NCBI GenBank assembly: GCA_937907555.1
Contig: CALEST010000070.1
Location: forward strand, 1 to 6,097
Reading direction: 5' to 3'
Source of the DNA: an uncultured Sediminibacterium sp.
Lineage (GTDB): Bacteria > Bacteroidota > Bacteroidia > Chitinophagales > Chitinophagaceae
DNA: 6,097 bases
Translations under genes and position numbers: made by a program
The notes under the pieces: model-generated
What the model saw: the letters and a program-made list of their open reading frames with translations, nothing else
What the model was told of the DNA's origin: nothing
The model's database searches: none
In this document: positions 5,901 to 6,097 of the stretch, in pieces
Numbering within the stretch: the first letter of the stretch is position 1
Layout: every line of letters starts with the position of its first letter

Positions 5901-6097
5901 ATGAATCATAAACTCATTCAAAGAGTAGCTATAGTTTTTGCTATGCTTTTTTTATTTTTTGCTACTTCTCTGGAAGCCAAAAAATCAAGATTAGGTTTTA
6001 TACTACCCAAGGATTCTTTTTCAGTACCTCTTAAAGAAAAGATTATTTCTTTCATCAAGCAAATACACCAGACAGAATTGGCAGACACCAATTTTAT
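5901..6097 (+). CDS. Exported protein of unknown function, 5' part only
   Basis: An open frame runs from ATG 5901 to the window edge (65 codons plus 2 nt) without a stop. It begins with a clear signal peptide: basic start (MNHKLIQR), hydrophobic core about residues 9-23, and cleavage at SLEA-KKS (about residue 27). The mature part starts KKSRLGFILPKDSFSVPL, with a lysine-rich stretch and an apparent helix after it. I do not recognise the family from this much. It follows the acetyltransferase gene by 17 nt and could be the last visible member of the same operon. The signal peptide and spacing support a real gene. The 3' end and product lie outside the window. Confidence 0.75.
   Translation, partial: MNHKLIQRVAIVFAMLFLFFATSLEAKKSRLGFILPKDSFSVPLKEKIISFIKQIHQTELADTNF

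Overview
The window looks like an AT-rich chromosomal stretch from a Bacteroidota bacterium, probably of the Chitinophagaceae/Sphingobacteriia type. This is inferred from the protein families (DUF6265 lipoprotein, short CrtO-like membrane protein, DUF1304, AHSA1-like SRPBCC), the near absence of Shine-Dalgarno sequences before clear start codons, and a TAnnTTTG promoter-like box. Every convincing gene is on the + strand. I see no tRNA, rRNA, CRISPR array, insertion sequence or phage gene.

The left half (90-3469) encodes exported proteins. First is a secreted protein of about 639 residues, with an uncharacterised N-terminal region, a set of MORN-type repeats and a C-terminal pair of CxxC knuckles resembling those of DnaJ. 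It is followed, after 48 nt containing an inverted repeat and a promoter-like box, by a small DUF6265-type lipoprotein. The lipoprotein overlaps by 4 nt (ATGA) a two-lobed, pepsin/retropepsin-like aspartic protease that carries both catalytic motifs (DTGS and DSGA). The lipoprotein and protease are therefore probably translationally coupled.

The middle (3493-4594) starts with an unlisted broken gene. It is a bacterial PH-domain (bPH_4/YyaB-like) protein with its first ~27 codons in one frame and its last ~34 codons in another, and the central PH fold missing. Three bases later comes an intact DUF1304 four-helix membrane protein, then a cytoplasmic SRPBCC/AHSA1-like protein 6 nt further on. 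The 147-nt gap after these holds a 33-codon aromatic-rich frame that reads like protein but that I cannot assign.

The right part (4608-6097) is a tightly packed set: a 90-residue protein probably with a muconolactone-isomerase/YCII-like dimeric alpha+beta barrel fold, a 155-residue CrtO-like membrane protein, a RimJ/RimL-type GNAT acetyltransferase, and the first 65 codons of an exported protein cut by the window edge. Gaps are 1, 3 and 17 nt, so they are likely one operon. Most of the window is ordinary housekeeping or accessory sequence. The points most worth a second look are the PH-domain gene remnant, the exported MORN/zinc-knuckle protein, and the lipoprotein-protease pair with its hairpin over the start codon. 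I did not find convincing evidence of a novel multi-gene system.
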